Part shown: piece by piece, positions 62,417 to 64,000 of the stretch
How positions within the stretch are numbered: the first letter of the stretch is position 1
Layout of the letters: each line of letters opens with the position of its first letter
Source of the DNA: Hymenolepis diminuta
Lineage: Eukaryota; Platyhelminthes; Cestoda; Cyclophyllidea; Hymenolepididae
DNA: 64,000 nucleotides
Assembly: GCA_900708905.1 (NCBI GenBank)
Contig: CAADRB010000062.1
Location: 436,541 to 500,540 of the forward strand
Direction of reading: 5' to 3'
Program-made: the position numbers and the translations under genes
The notes under the pieces: model-generated
Databases searched by the model: none
What the model was told of the DNA's origin: nothing
The model's input: the letters and a program-made list of their open reading frames with translations, nothing else

Positions 62417-63344
62417 GAGCATGGCGTTTCCTCATATTTCTTATGAGGCGTAATTCACTTTGTAATATATCAGTCAGATGCTTTGATCCTTGAATTTCTA
62501 TCTGACTTCATGTTCAAGATATTTGGAGCATAGTGACCATTTGATTTAATTGAGTAATCAGTCCTTCCATCTAGATTCAATTATATATTCTTGCGGCTTC
62601 AAGCATTTTCGTTTCACAGTAAATCAAATTATAACCTGAGTTCACCTTGAGTAAACACTTCGGTGTTCTGGTATGTCGAAACAAGTCGTTGCTAGCCAAA
62701 AGTTTCTGCTTTTGGTATTAATAGCATGCTAATGAATGGGATTGGCATTATCAACAATAGAGTTAAATCATATAGTCAATGAGCTTTGGGTATCGTGGAT
62801 ATAATTTCACACATAAACTCGCAAATCCAATTGTGAACTATGAATATAAGGATACTACATGCCATTTATAGTTAATATGTGAATAGAGATAATTAAAGGC
62901 TTCCAGAATTCAAATAAGATCAGACATCTAAAGCCATGAATTCATTACCAACGTCTTCTTAACCCCTGATCCGCTTCTTATTTATAATTCTGTTTTTCTT
63001 CTCTATTTTCTCGCATTTTTTTAGGATTAAAACAAATAAATTTACATCTATATTATCAGTATAATAATGATACTCCCCATAAATTATATTTTAGCGGTCA
63101 CGTCTTCATTATCAAGTACCTGATGGCTATCAGTTTCATATATTAGCTGAATTTAAATGATGAAAAAAATATACCGTCAAAATGCTAAAATCAGCCTTTG
63201 ATAATATGCATATACAAGGTGCATAAGGCATCTGAAGACATTTTGCGCACTTTTAGGAAATCAAAAAATGAAACTGTTAGTGGCTAAAACTTACAATTTC
63301 TTATGACACAACAAATAAATGAAATAGTGACCTAGAATTTATTC
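62417..63344. other. non-coding stretch
   Basis: AT-rich, no frame. It would hold the 3' untranslated region of the candidate plus-strand gene. No strong AATAAA closely follows the stop, which weakens that model. An AATAAA-like run (CAAATAAATT) occurs near 63,030. Confidence 0.4.
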
Positions 63345-63900
63345 TATATATCCTCCTTCGGTTTCTGTCACCCATTCAATTCGAATCCGAAAACGACCTC
63401 AAGCTTTGGTGAGGTGATTTTTATGGATGGCCTCCACTAATCGGCCTATTACTTCCACACGTAATAATTCAAGGGATTAAGGTCTGGTGAGTTAAGAGGC
63501 GGATATAGATTTGACTTTACATGATGATGAAAATTTTTGGCTATTCAATCCTGGGGTTCGAGAGCTTTATGAGATGGAGCCAAATCTTGTTGGAAGACAA
63601 AGGGTCTTCCCTTGGCTATGATGTCTATCCAAGGCGGCTCAATAATGGCTTGAAGAGTCTCCACATAGACATCTGCATCGACTCTAGGATCCTATAGAAA
63701 CAATGGAATAGCTATGATGTGCCCCTTCCTCACCGATAACAACAACAGCATCGAAAACCATCACTGTTACTGGAACTTCAGTGGAGTTTGCCCATCCCCC
63801 CACCCATAGTCAGCTACCTATCATTTCTTTGACTAACTTTTTCATTCCTGCCAAAGTTTTTTTGTTGGAGAAAAAAAGACACTCCTTCTAGGTGCTTCCT
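63345..63900 (-). mobile_element. decayed Tc1/mariner-superfamily transposase
   Basis: Read on the minus strand, the frame contains GRPFVFQQDLAPSHKA, AKNFHHHV, and SPDLNPLNYYVW, the hallmark order of mariner-type transposases, which cut and paste DNA with a DDD/DDE triad. The second catalytic Asp (QQD, codon 63,584-63,586) is present. The third is Asn (NPLNYY, 63,467-63,469) where the family has Asp. The first, expected in FSDEK, reads as an Asn-containing remnant (FFSN) near 63,870. Stops follow the QD of the PQD segment (a TGA where Trp is usual) and VWK, and frames shift around 63,700-63,850. A more upstream piece reads NEKVSQRNDR. The coding remnant is cut at about 63,900 by a hAT end. 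It is inactive. Confidence 0.8.
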
Positions 63901-63907
63901 TTTAGAC

Positions 63908-64000
63908 CAGTGGTTCTTAACCTGGGTTCGATCGAACCCCAGGGGTTCGGTGAGTCGTTTTCTGGGGTTCGACGGTTTGTTTTACGGGACGTCACGCACT
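63908..64000. mobile_element. hAT-type transposon end, truncated by window edge
   Basis: Begins CAGTGGTTCTTAACCTGGG, a terminal inverted repeat of a widespread animal hAT family (CAGTGGTTCT-type). A 21-bp near-palindrome (63922-63942, core GGTTCGATCGAACC) and repeated GGGGTTCG blocks (63,943 and 63,964) follow, typical of the sub-terminal region. The eight bases before it (TTTTAGAC, 63,900-63,907) would be the target-site duplication. No transposase frame is inside the window. The ends look little decayed, so the insertion may be fairly young. Confidence 0.8.

Noticed and set aside
1..64000. CRISPR arrays, operons or other prokaryotic systems
   Set aside because: No evenly spaced repeats or packed gene clusters exist; long non-coding stretches, SINEs and a metazoan protocadherin show that this is animal DNA.

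Overview
The window looks like AT-rich (roughly two-thirds A+T by eye), gene-poor nuclear DNA from an invertebrate animal. The single clear gene is an intron-free protocadherin whose cadherin repeats, cysteine pattern and tail fit the protocadherins of lophotrochozoans such as flatworms. The dispersed tRNA-like short repeats fit the same picture. A Tc1/mariner-type and a hAT-type element at the right edge belong to lineages that move widely among animals, including crustaceans, so the phylum is an inference.

Layout. Positions 1-29,000 hold no gene I can support. They carry copies of tRNA-derived SINE-like repeats, a diverged repeat of about 340 bp present twice in direct orientation (about 5,990 and 17,086), microsatellites, and two or three GC-richer islands with promoter-like or enhancer-like motifs. 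One of these has three CRE-like half sites near 9,055-9,098. At 28,690-28,791 lies a 21-bp imperfect inverted repeat, about 600 bp before the protocadherin. Positions 29,400-32,621 are the complete protocadherin gene: signal peptide, five canonical and two degenerate cadherin repeats, one membrane helix and a tail of about 155 residues. A poly(A) signal follows about 360 bp downstream.

Positions 33,000-53,000 are repeat-rich. They include a composite element (38,690-39,370) whose parts recur at 34,800 and 41,935, a 131-bp MITE-like element with perfect 15-bp terminal inverted repeats (45,346-45,476), and several SINE copies. A non-repetitive island (39,960-40,480) holds homeodomain-like sites and a perfect nuclear-receptor inverted repeat. 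Positions 53,000-62,500 contain what may be the 3' part of an unrecognised plus-strand spliced membrane-protein gene. Two candidate exons (59,515-59,732 and 62,236-62,416) have GT/AG borders and matching phase, and end in a transmembrane helix and a basic tail. The last 660 bp show a dead mariner-like transposase (minus strand) apparently interrupted by a hAT element whose terminal inverted repeat starts at 63,908 and runs off the window.

The genes do not form an operon-like unit. The protocadherin stands alone, surrounded by non-coding DNA that may carry its regulatory elements. I found no CRISPR array, rRNA, intact tRNA or prokaryotic system.
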